Shown one piece after another: positions 1-7,884 of a DNA stretch of 64,000 bases. Each line of letters starts with the position of its first letter. Positions within the stretch are counted from its first letter, which is position 1. Under the pieces are notes generated by a model. The model made no database searches. It had not been told where the DNA came from and saw only the letters and a list, made by a program, of their open reading frames with translations. The position numbers and the translations under genes were made by a program. Source of the DNA: LMUY01 sp965198895 (GTDB lineage: Bacteria > Pseudomonadota > Alphaproteobacteria > Acetobacterales > Acetobacteraceae); assembly GCA_965198895.1 (NCBI GenBank), contig OZ240676.1, positions 4,340,001 to 4,404,000 of the forward strand, given 5' to 3'.

Positions 1-2
1 GC

Positions 3-398
3 AGCGACGTAGACGAATACGATTTTATCCGCTGGATACGCCGCAGCAAGGTGGAGGAGGTGAAGACGGCCTCCGTTATCCTCCTGGCGGGACATACACC
101 GCAAAGCAATATCTTGCGTGCGCGGGATTGCGGCGCGAGCTTTGTCATCGCCAAACCGATCACCCCGCGCGTGTTATACGATCGCGTCAAATGGCTTGCC
201 AGGGACATGCGCTCGTTCGTTGAAGGCGAAGCCTACGCGGGGCCGGATCGCAGGTTCCAGATGCTCGGGCCGCCCTCGGGAACGGCGGGGCGACGCAAGG
301 GCGACCTTTCGTTGCAACTCGGAGAGGCAAAGGAGGCAAACCTCTCGCAGTCCGAAATCGATGCAATGATGAGTGGAAAGGCGATGGCGCGGTTATGA
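3..398 (+). CDS. Response regulator receiver-domain protein (5' end outside window)
   Basis: The reading frame is open from the first bases of the window, so the gene starts upstream; about 131 residues are visible. The visible part is the C-terminal half of a CheY-like receiver domain. It contains a helix DFIRWIRRS, a hydrophobic strand SVILLAGH, and the conserved lysine in VIAKPIT that contacts the phosphorylated Asp. The phospho-acceptor Asp lies outside the window. After the receiver comes a polar tail with PDRRF and GRRKGD and no DNA-binding domain, so this is probably a single-domain regulator working through protein contacts. Its stop overlaps the next start (ATGA), which suggests translational coupling with the helical protein that follows. 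A GTG at 51 is only an internal start. The family is clear, the partner kinase is not visible. Confidence 0.85.
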   Translation, partial: SDVDEYDFIRWIRRSKVEEVKTASVILLAGHTPQSNILRARDCGASFVIAKPITPRVLYDRVKWLARDMRSFVEGEAYAGPDRRFQMLGPPSGTAGRRKGDLSLQLGEAKEANLSQSEIDAMMSGKAMARL

Positions 399-877
399 TG
401 AAACCTGTTCCGGTGCATACGAAGCGTATCGCTCAGCTTGTCATGCGCCCTGGCGGAATTACCGCGACCGAGGCTGTGGCTGCCGCCGAGCAGAGCCTCG
501 AGGGGCTTCGCGATCGCGGTCTCTCCGAAATAGCGGAGACGATCGACCGCATGTTCGTCCTCGCCAATGAGATGGGGCTCACGCAAGACCCGCATCGCGC
601 CGGTGAACTGTACACTTTGAGCAACTCGCTTGTGGGTGTCGCCGGTGTTTTCGGGAAAAGCGGCCTTGGCGATGTCGCGTTGAGCCTCTGCACACTGATC
701 GAACGCTTGCTGCTCGCCAAATGTTCGGATGGGCAGGCGATCCAACTTCACCTAGATAGTATGCGTTTGCTCGCGGCCACGTCCATGAGCAAGTTGGAGG
801 TTTCTGCCATCGGCAACGCGTTGCGCCAGGTGGTGGACCGACTGCCGTCAGAACGAATGGATCGCCGCGTCACGTAG
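395..877 (+). CDS. Helical protein, possible degenerate Hpt-like partner of the upstream response regulator
   Basis: This 160-residue soluble protein overlaps the receiver gene by four bases (ATGA), so the two are almost certainly co-translated. It looks largely alpha-helical. The segment LYTLSNSLVGVAGVFG resembles the histidine-phosphotransfer helix (pattern H-T-L-K-G-x-A-x-x-x-G), but Tyr stands where the phospho-His would be. If the fold is Hpt-like it would bind rather than relay phosphate. That is inference from pattern and context. I do not recognise a named family. There is no signal peptide or membrane segment. Confidence 0.7.
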   Translation: MMKPVPVHTKRIAQLVMRPGGITATEAVAAAEQSLEGLRDRGLSEIAETIDRMFVLANEMGLTQDPHRAGELYTLSNSLVGVAGVFGKSGLGDVALSLCTLIERLLLAKCSDGQAIQLHLDSMRLLAATSMSKLEVSAIGNALRQVVDRLPSERMDRRVT

Positions 878-974
878 GAGGTCAGCAGGCCGATCGTGGC
901 ACGCGGCCTTGCCCGACAGGCCCGGTATTCGCCGGCAGCGTATGCCGTCAACCAGTCTGCTACTGGTCCGACGG

Positions 975-1133
975 CTAGTGCGTGGCATGCAGCGCCCAGA
1001 GAGAGATGAGCCCTGTCACGATCGCTAAAGCAGTCAAATACCAACCACCCTCGTGCTGGCCGGTCGTTCGGATCGGGGGCTGTGCGTAATGGCTGGTCTC
1101 GTCCACACCGGCAAACTCGTCAGCTTCAAGCAT
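975..1133 (-). CDS. Small single-pass membrane protein, 52 aa (unannotated type)
   Basis: A short reverse-strand reading frame fills the otherwise empty 330-bp gap between 878 and 1208. The protein has an acidic N-terminus (MLEADEFAGVDE), a polar stretch, then one hydrophobic helix (WYLTALAIVTGLISLWAL) ending in HATH. A purine-rich AGAGGAAC lies a little over ten bases upstream of the ATG as a possible ribosome-binding site. The single membrane segment and clean N-terminal topology argue for a real small protein. No homologue is known to me, so function is unassigned. The rest of the gap shows no other feature. Confidence 0.5.
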   Translation of the reverse strand: MLEADEFAGVDETSHYAQPPIRTTGQHEGGWYLTALAIVTGLISLWALHATH

Positions 1134-1208
1134 CGTCCTGGTCCTGGTTCCTCTGATACGGACAGGATCAATGAGGCGGGTTGCTATTTCATGAACACAG
1201 GCGCGATC

Positions 1209-3368
1209 TCAGGCGGGTAGCCAGACTGTCATCGGCTTGCGGATGACGCGTGCCGGGTCACCCCGCAAGACCTCGAACTCTGTGCCAGGTCCCTGCCGGG
1301 TGAAGCGCAAGTCAAATGTGTCGTTGCCGACGCGCAGGTCGCGCAAGGTCAAATCGGGCAGCCAGTCCGGCAACGCCGGGTCGATCAGAAGCTGGCCGTT
1401 CGGTGCATCGGGTTGGAAGCCGATGATGGACTGGACAAGGGAAAATACGCTCCCGGCGGCCCAGGCCTGGGGCACGTTGGCGCCGAGATACTGGACGGGG
1501 AAGTTGCTCTCGTCGCGTTGCACGCCGGCATAGAGCTCCGGCAGTTGGTTCAGCATGAAGAAGCTGGCGGCCGTAAGCACGTCCTTGGCGATAGCATTGG
1601 CTTGGTCGGCGTAGCCATAGCGCTTGAAACCCTGCGCGATCAGGCCGTTGTCATGCGGCCAAACCGATCCGTTCTGGTAGGAATACGGGTTGAAGCTGGG
1701 GTGCTTGGCCGACAACGTCCGAATGCCCCAGCCGCTCCACATGTCCGGCTGCATGAACCGGGCGACGACCCGGCCAGCCCGGTCGGGCGGCACGATGCCG
1801 GACCACAGCAGGTGGCCCGGGTTGGAGGCGACGCTCAGGATCGGCCGCTTATTCCCGTCGAGGCCATAAGCGTAGAAGCCCTCCGCCTCGTTCCAGAACA
1901 GGGCGTTGACCTGCTGGTACAGCACCGCCGCCTTCTGCCGCAGCTCCGCCGACCGGCCCGGCTGGCCGAGCATGTCGTAAATCTCCGCCATCCGCATCCA
2001 GGCATCGAACACGTAGCCTTGCAGTTCGCAGAGCGCCTTCGGTCCTTCCACCTTGCTGCCATCGGCATGCATGACGGAGTCGCCGGCGTCTTTCCACGCC
2101 ATGTTCTCGTAGCCCTTCGGCGAGCGGGTTTGATATTCCTGCAGGCCGTCGCCATCGCGGTCGCCCCATCGGTCGATCCAAGTCAGGCAGCGCTCGGCAA
2201 TCGGCATCAGACGCTCGACCATGGCGCGATCGCCGGTGCATCGCCAAGCGGTGTGCAGGGTCACCAAATACAGCGGCGTCGCGTCCGCGGTCCCGTAATA
2301 CGGCGTGTGCGGGATCAGTTTGAAGTGCGCCAACTCGCCGCGGCGGAGCTCGTGCAGGATCTTGCCGGGTTCGGCATCGCGGTAGTCGTCGCGTTCGGTC
2401 GCCTGCCAGTTTCCCAGCACGTCCAGCGCGCCACGGGCGAAATCGGGATACACCAGCGCGTTCTGCAACGACACGATCAGGCTGTCGCGGCCGAACAAGG
2501 CGACGAACCAGGGCAGGCCGGCCGCAGGAACCAGATCGTTTATCTCCGTCTCCGTCGCCGACGAGAACGGGAGCCGCAGGGCCGCCATGTCGTCGAGCGA
2601 CTGGGCGTAGAGGCGCTCGAAATCGGTGTTGCTGGTCGACAGCTTGGTGACGCTGGCGTGCCACTCGTCGATGATCGCTGTCGTGTGCGCATCCGCGACA
2701 TGGGCGCAATTCGTCGGTGCGGCCGACCTCTTCTCGCCGTCAATCAGGTCGTAGCGCAGGCAGGCGTGCCATTTCCCTCCGGGCGGCAAGGCGACCTCGA
2801 AGCTGATCCGGCCGTTGGCGTAGACCGCGGGCGTTGGCAGGTTCTCGGCGGCGATGCTGACGGCGCGGTGGAAGTCCCGGTTGCCGTAGGTGTTCACCAG
2901 GCGCTGCTCGTGGTCCAGCCACTCGCTGGTGATCCGGCCGCGGCGGACGATCGCGTTGCTCTTCACCTCGAAGATGTCCGCGAAATCACTGCGGATGACG
3001 ACTTCCAGGTTGAACTGGACCGGGTTCGGCCCGTGATTGGTGATGTCGAAATCCTCGTGGATCCCGCCCCCGATGCGCCGGCCGATCTCCAGGCTCAGCG
3101 TTCTGGCCGGAATATCCTCGGACTCGGTCGGAATGGTCTGGTTCGTCAGGTAGATGCGGGCCAGGTAATACAGCGGCGTCCCGCTGTTCAGCAGGTCCCA
3201 CTCGACCCCGTTGGCATACAGCGACCACGAGCTGATCATCCTGGTGTCCAGGAAATACAGCCCCATCGCGGTCGGCCAGGCGATCTGGCCGTCCGGGTTG
3301 GTCAGCAACACCGCATCCCCTTGGTGGATGGCCAATTGGGGCGGCCCGACCTTGATCTCTAGCGACAT
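1209..3368 (-). CDS. Amylo-alpha-1,6-glucosidase / glycogen debranching-type glycoside hydrolase
   Basis: This 719-residue protein has the two-part layout of bacterial glycogen-debranching-enzyme family proteins. An N-terminal beta-sandwich domain (about residues 1-220; DGQIAWPTAMGLYFLDTRM) is followed by an (alpha/alpha)6 catalytic toroid. Motifs in the toroid include PWFVALFGRDSL, FKLIPHTPYYGTADATP, DRDGDGLQEY, and NPYSYQNGSVWPHDN near the C-terminus. The family acts on alpha-1,6 branches or trehalose/sucrose-like glucosides; the exact substrate cannot be read from sequence. No signal peptide is seen, so it is cytoplasmic. It follows msrB on the same strand 58 bp downstream. Its ribosome-binding site is buried in a perfect hairpin (see 3370-3395), suggesting control at translation initiation. 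Confidence 0.88.
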   Translation of the reverse strand: MSLEIKVGPPQLAIHQGDAVLLTNPDGQIAWPTAMGLYFLDTRMISSWSLYANGVEWDLLNSGTPLYYLARIYLTNQTIPTESEDIPARTLSLEIGRRIGGGIHEDFDITNHGPNPVQFNLEVVIRSDFADIFEVKSNAIVRRGRITSEWLDHEQRLVNTYGNRDFHRAVSIAAENLPTPAVYANGRISFEVALPPGGKWHACLRYDLIDGEKRSAAPTNCAHVADAHTTAIIDEWHASVTKLSTSNTDFERLYAQSLDDMAALRLPFSSATETEINDLVPAAGLPWFVALFGRDSLIVSLQNALVYPDFARGALDVLGNWQATERDDYRDAEPGKILHELRRGELAHFKLIPHTPYYGTADATPLYLVTLHTAWRCTGDRAMVERLMPIAERCLTWIDRWGDRDGDGLQEYQTRSPKGYENMAWKDAGDSVMHADGSKVEGPKALCELQGYVFDAWMRMAEIYDMLGQPGRSAELRQKAAVLYQQVNALFWNEAEGFYAYGLDGNKRPILSVASNPGHLLWSGIVPPDRAGRVVARFMQPDMWSGWGIRTLSAKHPSFNPYSYQNGSVWPHDNGLIAQGFKRYGYADQANAIAKDVLTAASFFMLNQLPELYAGVQRDESNFPVQYLGANVPQAWAAGSVFSLVQSIIGFQPDAPNGQLLIDPALPDWLPDLTLRDLRVGNDTFDLRFTRQGPGTEFEVLRGDPARVIRKPMTVWLPA

Positions 3369-3369
3369 G

Positions 3370-3395
3370 CCGCCTCCATGCGGGGATGGAGGCGG
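3370..3395 (-). promoter_or_regulatory. Hairpin that covers the ribosome-binding site of the debranching-enzyme gene
   Basis: A perfect 10-bp inverted repeat (CCGCCTCCAT / ATGGAGGCGG on the mRNA, 6-base loop) ends one base before the start codon at 3368. The 3' arm contains the GGAGG Shine-Dalgarno sequence. In the transcript the site would be double-stranded, so translation would need melting, a bound factor or a coupled ribosome from msrB. It could also act as a weak terminator between msrB and the hydrolase, but no U-run follows. Confidence 0.5.
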
Positions 3396-3426
3396 ACCAT
3401 CGGCGACCCGGCGGCCCGGCGCAAGC

Positions 3427-3867
3427 TCAGTCCGGCTGGAAGGTCAGGGACACCCCGTTCATGCAGTAGCGTTCGCCCGTCGGCCGCGGGCCGTCGGGGA
3501 ACACATGGCCCAGATGACCGCCGCATTTGCTGCAATGCGCCTCGGTACGGACCATCCCGAGGGTGCTGTCGGTCTGGGTTTCAACCGCGCCCTCGATTGG
3601 TTGGAAGAAGCTGGGCCAACCGCTGCCGCTCTCGTATTTCGTGTCCGACGTGAACAAGGGCTGGCCGCAGCCGGCACACGCGAAGATCCCAGTGCGCTTC
3701 TCGTAGTTGAACGGGCTACTGCCGGGCCGCTCGGTGGCATGTTGCCGCAATACGCGGAACTGCTCGGTCGAGAGCGTCTGCTTCCACTCGCTATCCGACC
3801 GCTCGACGGGGAAGGGCTTCTGCTCTGCCGCCTCGGCCTTGCTTCCGCCACCAAACCAATTCGCCAT
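3427..3867 (-). CDS. msrB: Peptide-methionine (R)-S-oxide reductase MsrB
   Basis: MsrB reduces the R-epimer of methionine sulfoxide in oxidised proteins using thioredoxin. The 146-residue protein has the full family signature: zinc-binding pairs C64-x2-C67 (CAGC) and C112-x2-C115 (CSKC), the substrate motif GSGWPSF, HLGHVFPDGP, and catalytic C135 in RYCMNG. The start at 3867 is chosen because a strong GGAGGAG precedes it by seven bases and homologues begin near here; an upstream in-frame extension has no ribosome-binding site. A non-conserved glycine-rich head (NWFGGGSKAEAAEQ) precedes the domain. It is cytoplasmic. It is divergent from the His-rich gene at 3992 and lies upstream of the debranching enzyme. 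Confidence 0.96.
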   Translation of the reverse strand: MANWFGGGSKAEAAEQKPFPVERSDSEWKQTLSTEQFRVLRQHATERPGSSPFNYEKRTGIFACAGCGQPLFTSDTKYESGSGWPSFFQPIEGAVETQTDSTLGMVRTEAHCSKCGGHLGHVFPDGPRPTGERYCMNGVSLTFQPD

Positions 3868-3991
3868 GATGCACTCCTCCAGATTGTGGTTGAAATGGGA
3901 TCGCCGCGCCGTCGACGCAACTCTGCCCAGCACGCGGCCGTTCCTCGGGTGCACATCGGAAAACGATGGCGAACGAGACGAGGAGCTAGTC

Positions 3992-4195
3992 ATGCCGAAG
4001 ACCACACATCACGAAGCCGCCGAGCATCACGAGACCGCGGCGAAGGCCCACCGCACCGCCGCCGAGCACCACGAGAAGGGCAGCCACGACGAGGGCCACG
4101 CGCACTCCACCAAGGCGCATGAGGCGTCGACCAAGGCCCACGAGCATTCGACCAAGGCGCACGGCAAGTCCGCCGAGCACGCCAAGAAGAAGTAG
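3992..4195 (+). CDS. Small histidine-rich repeat protein (67 aa)
   Basis: The protein is almost entirely His, Ala, Lys, Glu, Thr and Ser, with repeats of AEHHE and STKAHE, ending in KKK. A GAGGAG motif sits about six bases before the ATG. Similar short proteins rich in AAEHHEKAA are common in proteobacteria and are annotated as hypothetical. The pattern predicts a charged helix that could bind metal (about 18 His in 67 residues) or behave as a stress-related disordered protein. Those functions are guesses. It is transcribed divergently from msrB. Confidence 0.8.
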   Translation: MPKTTHHEAAEHHETAAKAHRTAAEHHEKGSHDEGHAHSTKAHEASTKAHEHSTKAHGKSAEHAKKK

Positions 4196-4234
4196 TCCAC
4201 CTCGGGGCCCGGAGGCGTTCTAAGCCCCCGGGCC

Positions 4235-6307
4235 CTATTCGGCGGCCATCGCCAGGGTGGCGGCTTCGGCCCGCACCCAAATGGCCGTGTCGTGGAAGAC
4301 GGCGCCGCCGTTGGGGAAAGCCGGGTCCTCACTGGTCAGCGCGTTGATCCCGATCCCGCCCTCGAACGCCGCATTCGGCCAGATGCTCTCCGAGATCACG
4401 GTCCCGACCTGCTGCCCAACACCGATCGCGGCGTGGAGCACGACCTCGCCAAGGCGGTTGCCGAGGCGGACCCGGTCACCGGGCCCCACCCCCAAGCGAG
4501 CGGCATCCTCCGGGTGTAACAAAGCCGTCGGCCGGTTTTCCCGGCGTCGGGACGTGGCTGTTTCCGTGAAGCTGGTGTTGAGGAACTGCCGGGCCGGCGC
4601 CGTTACCAGGCGGAATGGCGTGTGGTCGTTGGCGGCGTCGTAGCTGGCCCAATGGTCCGGCAGGCGGGGCATGGCCGCGTGGCCCGGACCGATCGAGGCC
4701 CAGTCGGGGGCGAAGCGGAACCGGCCGCCGGGCTGTCTGAAGCCGTCCAGGAAATGGCTCTCGCGGAACGAGGGCTGCCGGTCCACCCAGCGCCCGGCGA
4801 TCACCTCGGCCGCACCGCCATACCCCGAGGCGTGCAACGTCGCATCCGCCAATTCCATCGCGGTCATCGTGAAACCAGGGTGCTCGGCGCCGAGGCGGGC
4901 GGCCAAGGCGCAGATCACCTCGTGGTTGGAGCGGCACTCGCCCAGTGGCTCCACCAGACGGCGGCCGAACTGGACGTGGCTATGCCCGCCGGCGTGATAG
5001 ATGTCGTCGTGCTCGAGGAACGTGGTGGCGGGCAGCACGATGTCCGCCATGGCGGCCGTCTCGGTCATGAACTGCTCGTGCACGACGGTGAACAGATCCT
5101 CCCGGGCGAAACCGCGGCGCACGCGGTTGCTGTCGGGGGCGACCACCACCGGGTTGGTGTTCTGGATCAGCAAAGCGTGCACCGGCGGGCCGTCGCCCAG
5201 ATCCTGCCGGCTGCCGTTCAGCACGGAGGCGATGCGGCTCATGTCCAGCTCGCGCACCGCCGGGTCGCGGCGGTCCAGCCCCTCGATCAGCGTCTTGTCC
5301 CAGGTGTAGATGTCGCGGTTGTTCCAGAATGCGCCCGCACCCTCGTGCTGCCATTTGCCGGTCACGGTCGGCAGGCAGGTGGCGGCGTGCAGCATCTGCG
5401 AGCCGTTGCGCGCCCGGCTGAACCCGTAGCCGAAGCGGATGTAGGCGCGCTCGGTGCTGTTGTAGGCGAGCGCGAACGCCTCAATCTCGGCCACCGTCAG
5501 CCCGGTGATATCAGCGGCCCAACCGGGCCCGCGGGTGCGCAGGTGCGCCTCCAGCTCCTCCGGCACGTCGGCGTACTGGGCCATGTAGGCGCGATCGGCA
5601 TAGCCATCGCGGAAGGCGCAGTGCATCACGGCGCAGGCCAGCGCACCGTCGGTGTTGGGGCGCAGTGCCAAGTGCGTGTCGGCGACGGCAGCGGTGCCGG
5701 TGCGGTATGGGTCGATCACGACCAGCTTGGCGCCGCGCTGTTTCCGGGCGCGGCTGATATGGGTCATCACGTTGACCTGGGTCGCCACCGGGTTGCCGCC
5801 CCACATGACGATCAGGTCGCTCACCGCCATTTCCCGCGGGTCCGGGCCGGTGATCCGGCCCACGCCGGCCTTCCAGCCGGCATCGGACGCCATCGAGCAG
5901 ATCGTCATCTTCTGCCGCGAATACTTCATCACGTGGCGTAGCCGGTTGATCCCGTCGCGCTGCACGTGGCCCATGGTGCCCGCGAAGTAGTACGGCCAGA
6001 TCGTCTCCGCGCCATGCTGGGCGGCGAGGCTGGTGAACTGGGTGGCGACGCGGTCCAGCGCCTGGTCCCAACCGATCGCGCGGAACTGGCCGCTGCCCTT
6101 CGGCCCGGTGCGGAGCAGGGGGGTGGTCAGGCGGTCTGGATGATGCTGCCGCTCGGCGTAACGAGCGACCTTCGCGCAGATCACGCCGGCGGTGTAGTTG
6201 TTCGCCTCCGCCCCCCGCACCGTGCTGATGCGGTTATCGGTCACATCCACTTCCAGCGCGCAGCAGGAGGGGCAGTCGTGCGGGCAGACGGTGGATTGGA
6301 AGGTCAT
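4235..6307 (-). CDS. Molybdopterin-dependent oxidoreductase with N-terminal [4Fe-4S] motif
   Basis: This 690-residue member of the DMSO-reductase/formate-dehydrogenase superfamily begins with cysteines for a [4Fe-4S] cluster (C8-x3-C12-x3-C16-x27-C44, in VCPHDCPSCC and GVICAK). Further motifs are pterin-binding (MWGGNPVATQVN, VVIDPYRTGTA, NTNPVVVAPDS) and a C-terminal molydopterin dinucleotide-binding barrel (FLNTSFTETATSR, HPEDAARLGVGPGDRVRLGN). No Tat signal is present, so it is predicted cytoplasmic. Homologues of this clade are often generic molybdopterin oxidoreductases with unknown electron donor and substrate. No ferredoxin or diaphorase subunit is adjacent. The start at 6307 has GGAGACC upstream; a longer frame lacks one. 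Confidence 0.9.
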   Translation of the reverse strand: MTFQSTVCPHDCPSCCALEVDVTDNRISTVRGAEANNYTAGVICAKVARYAERQHHPDRLTTPLLRTGPKGSGQFRAIGWDQALDRVATQFTSLAAQHGAETIWPYYFAGTMGHVQRDGINRLRHVMKYSRQKMTICSMASDAGWKAGVGRITGPDPREMAVSDLIVMWGGNPVATQVNVMTHISRARKQRGAKLVVIDPYRTGTAAVADTHLALRPNTDGALACAVMHCAFRDGYADRAYMAQYADVPEELEAHLRTRGPGWAADITGLTVAEIEAFALAYNSTERAYIRFGYGFSRARNGSQMLHAATCLPTVTGKWQHEGAGAFWNNRDIYTWDKTLIEGLDRRDPAVRELDMSRIASVLNGSRQDLGDGPPVHALLIQNTNPVVVAPDSNRVRRGFAREDLFTVVHEQFMTETAAMADIVLPATTFLEHDDIYHAGGHSHVQFGRRLVEPLGECRSNHEVICALAARLGAEHPGFTMTAMELADATLHASGYGGAAEVIAGRWVDRQPSFRESHFLDGFRQPGGRFRFAPDWASIGPGHAAMPRLPDHWASYDAANDHTPFRLVTAPARQFLNTSFTETATSRRRENRPTALLHPEDAARLGVGPGDRVRLGNRLGEVVLHAAIGVGQQVGTVISESIWPNAAFEGGIGINALTSEDPAFPNGGAVFHDTAIWVRAEAATLAMAAE

Positions 6308-6389
6308 GGCGGTCTCCGTCCGGGTAGAATGACGGAAAGGTGGGAGCGGCCACAACAGGTTTTGACGCAGCCGAGCTGAGCCCCGCCGT

Positions 6390-6983
6390 CTAACCCGTGT
6401 CGCGGTTCGGCGGGTCCGGGAGCGTTGCCTTGAGCGCCCCTGCCACCAGACCGAGTTCGTGGCAGATGCGCCGGACCACGGCCTCTATCGGCATGGCCAG
6501 GGTCTCGGCGTCCAGGCCCGGGTCGTCCAGCCGTACGGCCAGTTCGTCGAACAGCCGCTCGGCCGTCTCGCCGTCCGCCTCGCGCTGGATCGCCTCGCCC
6601 ACGCCCCGCGCCACCTGCCGCCGCATCATCGCCGTCCGGTCGTCCGACCCGGCCCGCGGCCACCCGGCCTCGATCCGCTGCTGCAGGCCAATACTGCGCC
6701 GCACCGAACGCGAAACCCGGTCCAACGCCCGCGCCAATACTTCGGTGTGGGGCACGGCCTTCGCCGTCGCCGCGTTCACCGCGTCGACGGCCGCACCGGC
6801 TGCGACCGCCTCGCCGAGTGTTGCCGCGTCCCCGTGCTGTCGGGGCAACCAGATCGCGACAACCTCCGCGGCTTCCAACTCGATCTCCATCAACCGCGTC
6901 ACCACGCGCGCCGCCCGCATCCCGAGGGAGGCGAGTTCGCTCAGCATGGCGTCGTGGCTCCGAGGGGGAACGGTGGTGTTCAT
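6390..6983 (-). CDS. Hypothetical helical protein (197 aa)
   Basis: The protein starts with MNTTVPPRSHDAML and appears all-helical. It is rich in Ala, Arg and Glu, with amphipathic stretches such as MRAARVVTRLMEIELEAAEVVAIW and a C-terminal PIEAVVRRICHELGLV. No known catalytic motif, signal peptide or membrane span is visible. An intergenic gap of 82 bp separates it from the molybdopterin oxidoreductase on the same strand, so they may be co-transcribed. I do not recognise the family. The start is uncertain because no good ribosome-binding site is seen. Confidence 0.6.
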   Translation of the reverse strand: MNTTVPPRSHDAMLSELASLGMRAARVVTRLMEIELEAAEVVAIWLPRQHGDAATLGEAVAAGAAVDAVNAATAKAVPHTEVLARALDRVSRSVRRSIGLQQRIEAGWPRAGSDDRTAMMRRQVARGVGEAIQREADGETAERLFDELAVRLDDPGLDAETLAMPIEAVVRRICHELGLVAGALKATLPDPPNRDTG

Positions 6984-7054
6984 GGGCAGCGACAGGACCA
7001 CAAGGGATGGGCCAGTTTCAACACACCATTTGAAGGGTGTAACCCTCTCAGTCC

Positions 7055-7078
7055 GTATCGTGTAACTTGACACGCTAC
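7055..7078. promoter_or_regulatory. Probable HigA operator / higBA promoter region
   Basis: A dyad GTATCGTGT - 6 bases - ACACGCTAC (eight of nine pairs) lies 23-46 bases upstream of the toxin start and includes a TTGACA-like hexamer. HigA-type antitoxins repress their own operon by binding such palindromes, so this is the likely operator. The site assignment is inference from position and symmetry. Confidence 0.45.
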
Positions 7079-7100
7079 AGTCTTGCTGCGAGAGTTCTCC

Positions 7101-7403
7101 ATGAAGATCAGGAACGTGGTCCAGAAAGGCTTGCGCCGCCTGATCGAGGATGACGACACATCCGGCGTGCAGGCCGCCGTTGTGGACAAACTGCGTCGCA
7201 TCGTTGCCTTCCTTCAGGATATGGATCGCGAGGACGAGTTGCGCACGGTGCCAAGCTGGAAGGCCCATCGGCTGACCGGCGACCGAAAGGGTACCTGGAG
7301 CCTGTTCGTGACGAAGAACTGGAGCTTGGTGTTTCGGATCGATCAGGACGAGATCGAGATCATCGACCTCGATATCAAGACTATCCCTAGGAGGTGGCGA
7401 TGA
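7101..7403 (+). CDS. higB: HigB-type toxin of a type II toxin-antitoxin system (RelE/ParE fold)
   Basis: This 100-residue protein matches the plasmid-maintenance killer/HigB family, which are ribosome-dependent mRNA interferases. Typical features are an N-terminal helix with GLRRLIE, the central W-K-A-H-R-L-T-G motif (PSWKAHRLTGDRKG), and strands WSLFVTKNWSLVFRID and IIDLDI. The ATG at 7101 aligns with family starts; a TTG at 7083 is less likely. The gene precedes its antitoxin and overlaps it by ATGA, the usual higBA order. The toxin-first order plus the dyad at 7055 supports autoregulation. Confidence 0.9.
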   Translation: MKIRNVVQKGLRRLIEDDDTSGVQAAVVDKLRRIVAFLQDMDREDELRTVPSWKAHRLTGDRKGTWSLFVTKNWSLVFRIDQDEIEIIDLDIKTIPRRWR

Positions 7404-7732
7404 GCGTGCTGCAGGGCATCCGAATGAAGAGTCCCGCCCATCCCGGCGGGTTCGTGAAAAGCGAAATCATCGAGCCGCTTGGCCTATCGGTGACGGATGC
7501 GGCGCTCGTGCTGGGGGTGACACGCCCTGCGCTGTCGGCGTTGCTGAACGAGCGCGCGAACCTCTCGTCCGAAATGGCGCTGCGGCTTGAAAAGGCGTTC
7601 GGCGTCTCGATGGACACGCTAATGCGGATGCAGAACAGCTTTGACATTGCCCAGACCCGTAAGCGGGAAGGAGAGATCAAGGTTACCGCCTACGAGGGCA
7701 AGCCCGTTGATCCGCAGCCGGGTCGCATGTGA
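7400..7732 (+). CDS. higA: HigA-type antitoxin, HTH DNA-binding protein
   Basis: This 110-residue protein carries an XRE-like helix-turn-helix (about residues 32-75: LGLSVTDAALVLGVTRPALSAL and ALRLEKAFGVSMDTL) typical of HigA. The family neutralises HigB and represses the operon. The start ATG overlaps the toxin stop and is preceded by a strong AGGAGG within the toxin's last codons, so the antitoxin can be made in excess. The C-terminal tail (KVTAYEGKPVDPQPGRM) is probably flexible. Confidence 0.92.
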   Translation: MSVLQGIRMKSPAHPGGFVKSEIIEPLGLSVTDAALVLGVTRPALSALLNERANLSSEMALRLEKAFGVSMDTLMRMQNSFDIAQTRKREGEIKVTAYEGKPVDPQPGRM

Positions 7733-7769
7733 CCCATTCCGCCTGCCGACAGATTAACAGCAATCGTAG

Positions 7770-7840
7770 CCCGTATGAGCGCTTGCTCATGCGGGACAAC
7801 AAACGCCGGAATCCCGCATTCGCGTCGCGAATACGGGCTA
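7770..7840. repeat. Pair of REP-like hairpins upstream of the RAYT transposase
   Basis: There are two hairpins. The first (7770-7795) has an 11-bp stem, CCCGTATGAGC with GCTCATGCGGG and a four-base loop. The second (7813-7837) has CCCGCATTCGC pairing with GCGAATACGGG (one mismatch) and is followed by CTA. The second is repeated almost exactly at 8444-8467, after the transposase gene. Flanking hairpins with shared arms are the substrate type of REP-associated tyrosine transposases. Confidence 0.75.
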
Positions 7841-7884
7841 CGTTGGACGCTTAGCGGGACAACGAACGTTGGGGGGCGTGGATC

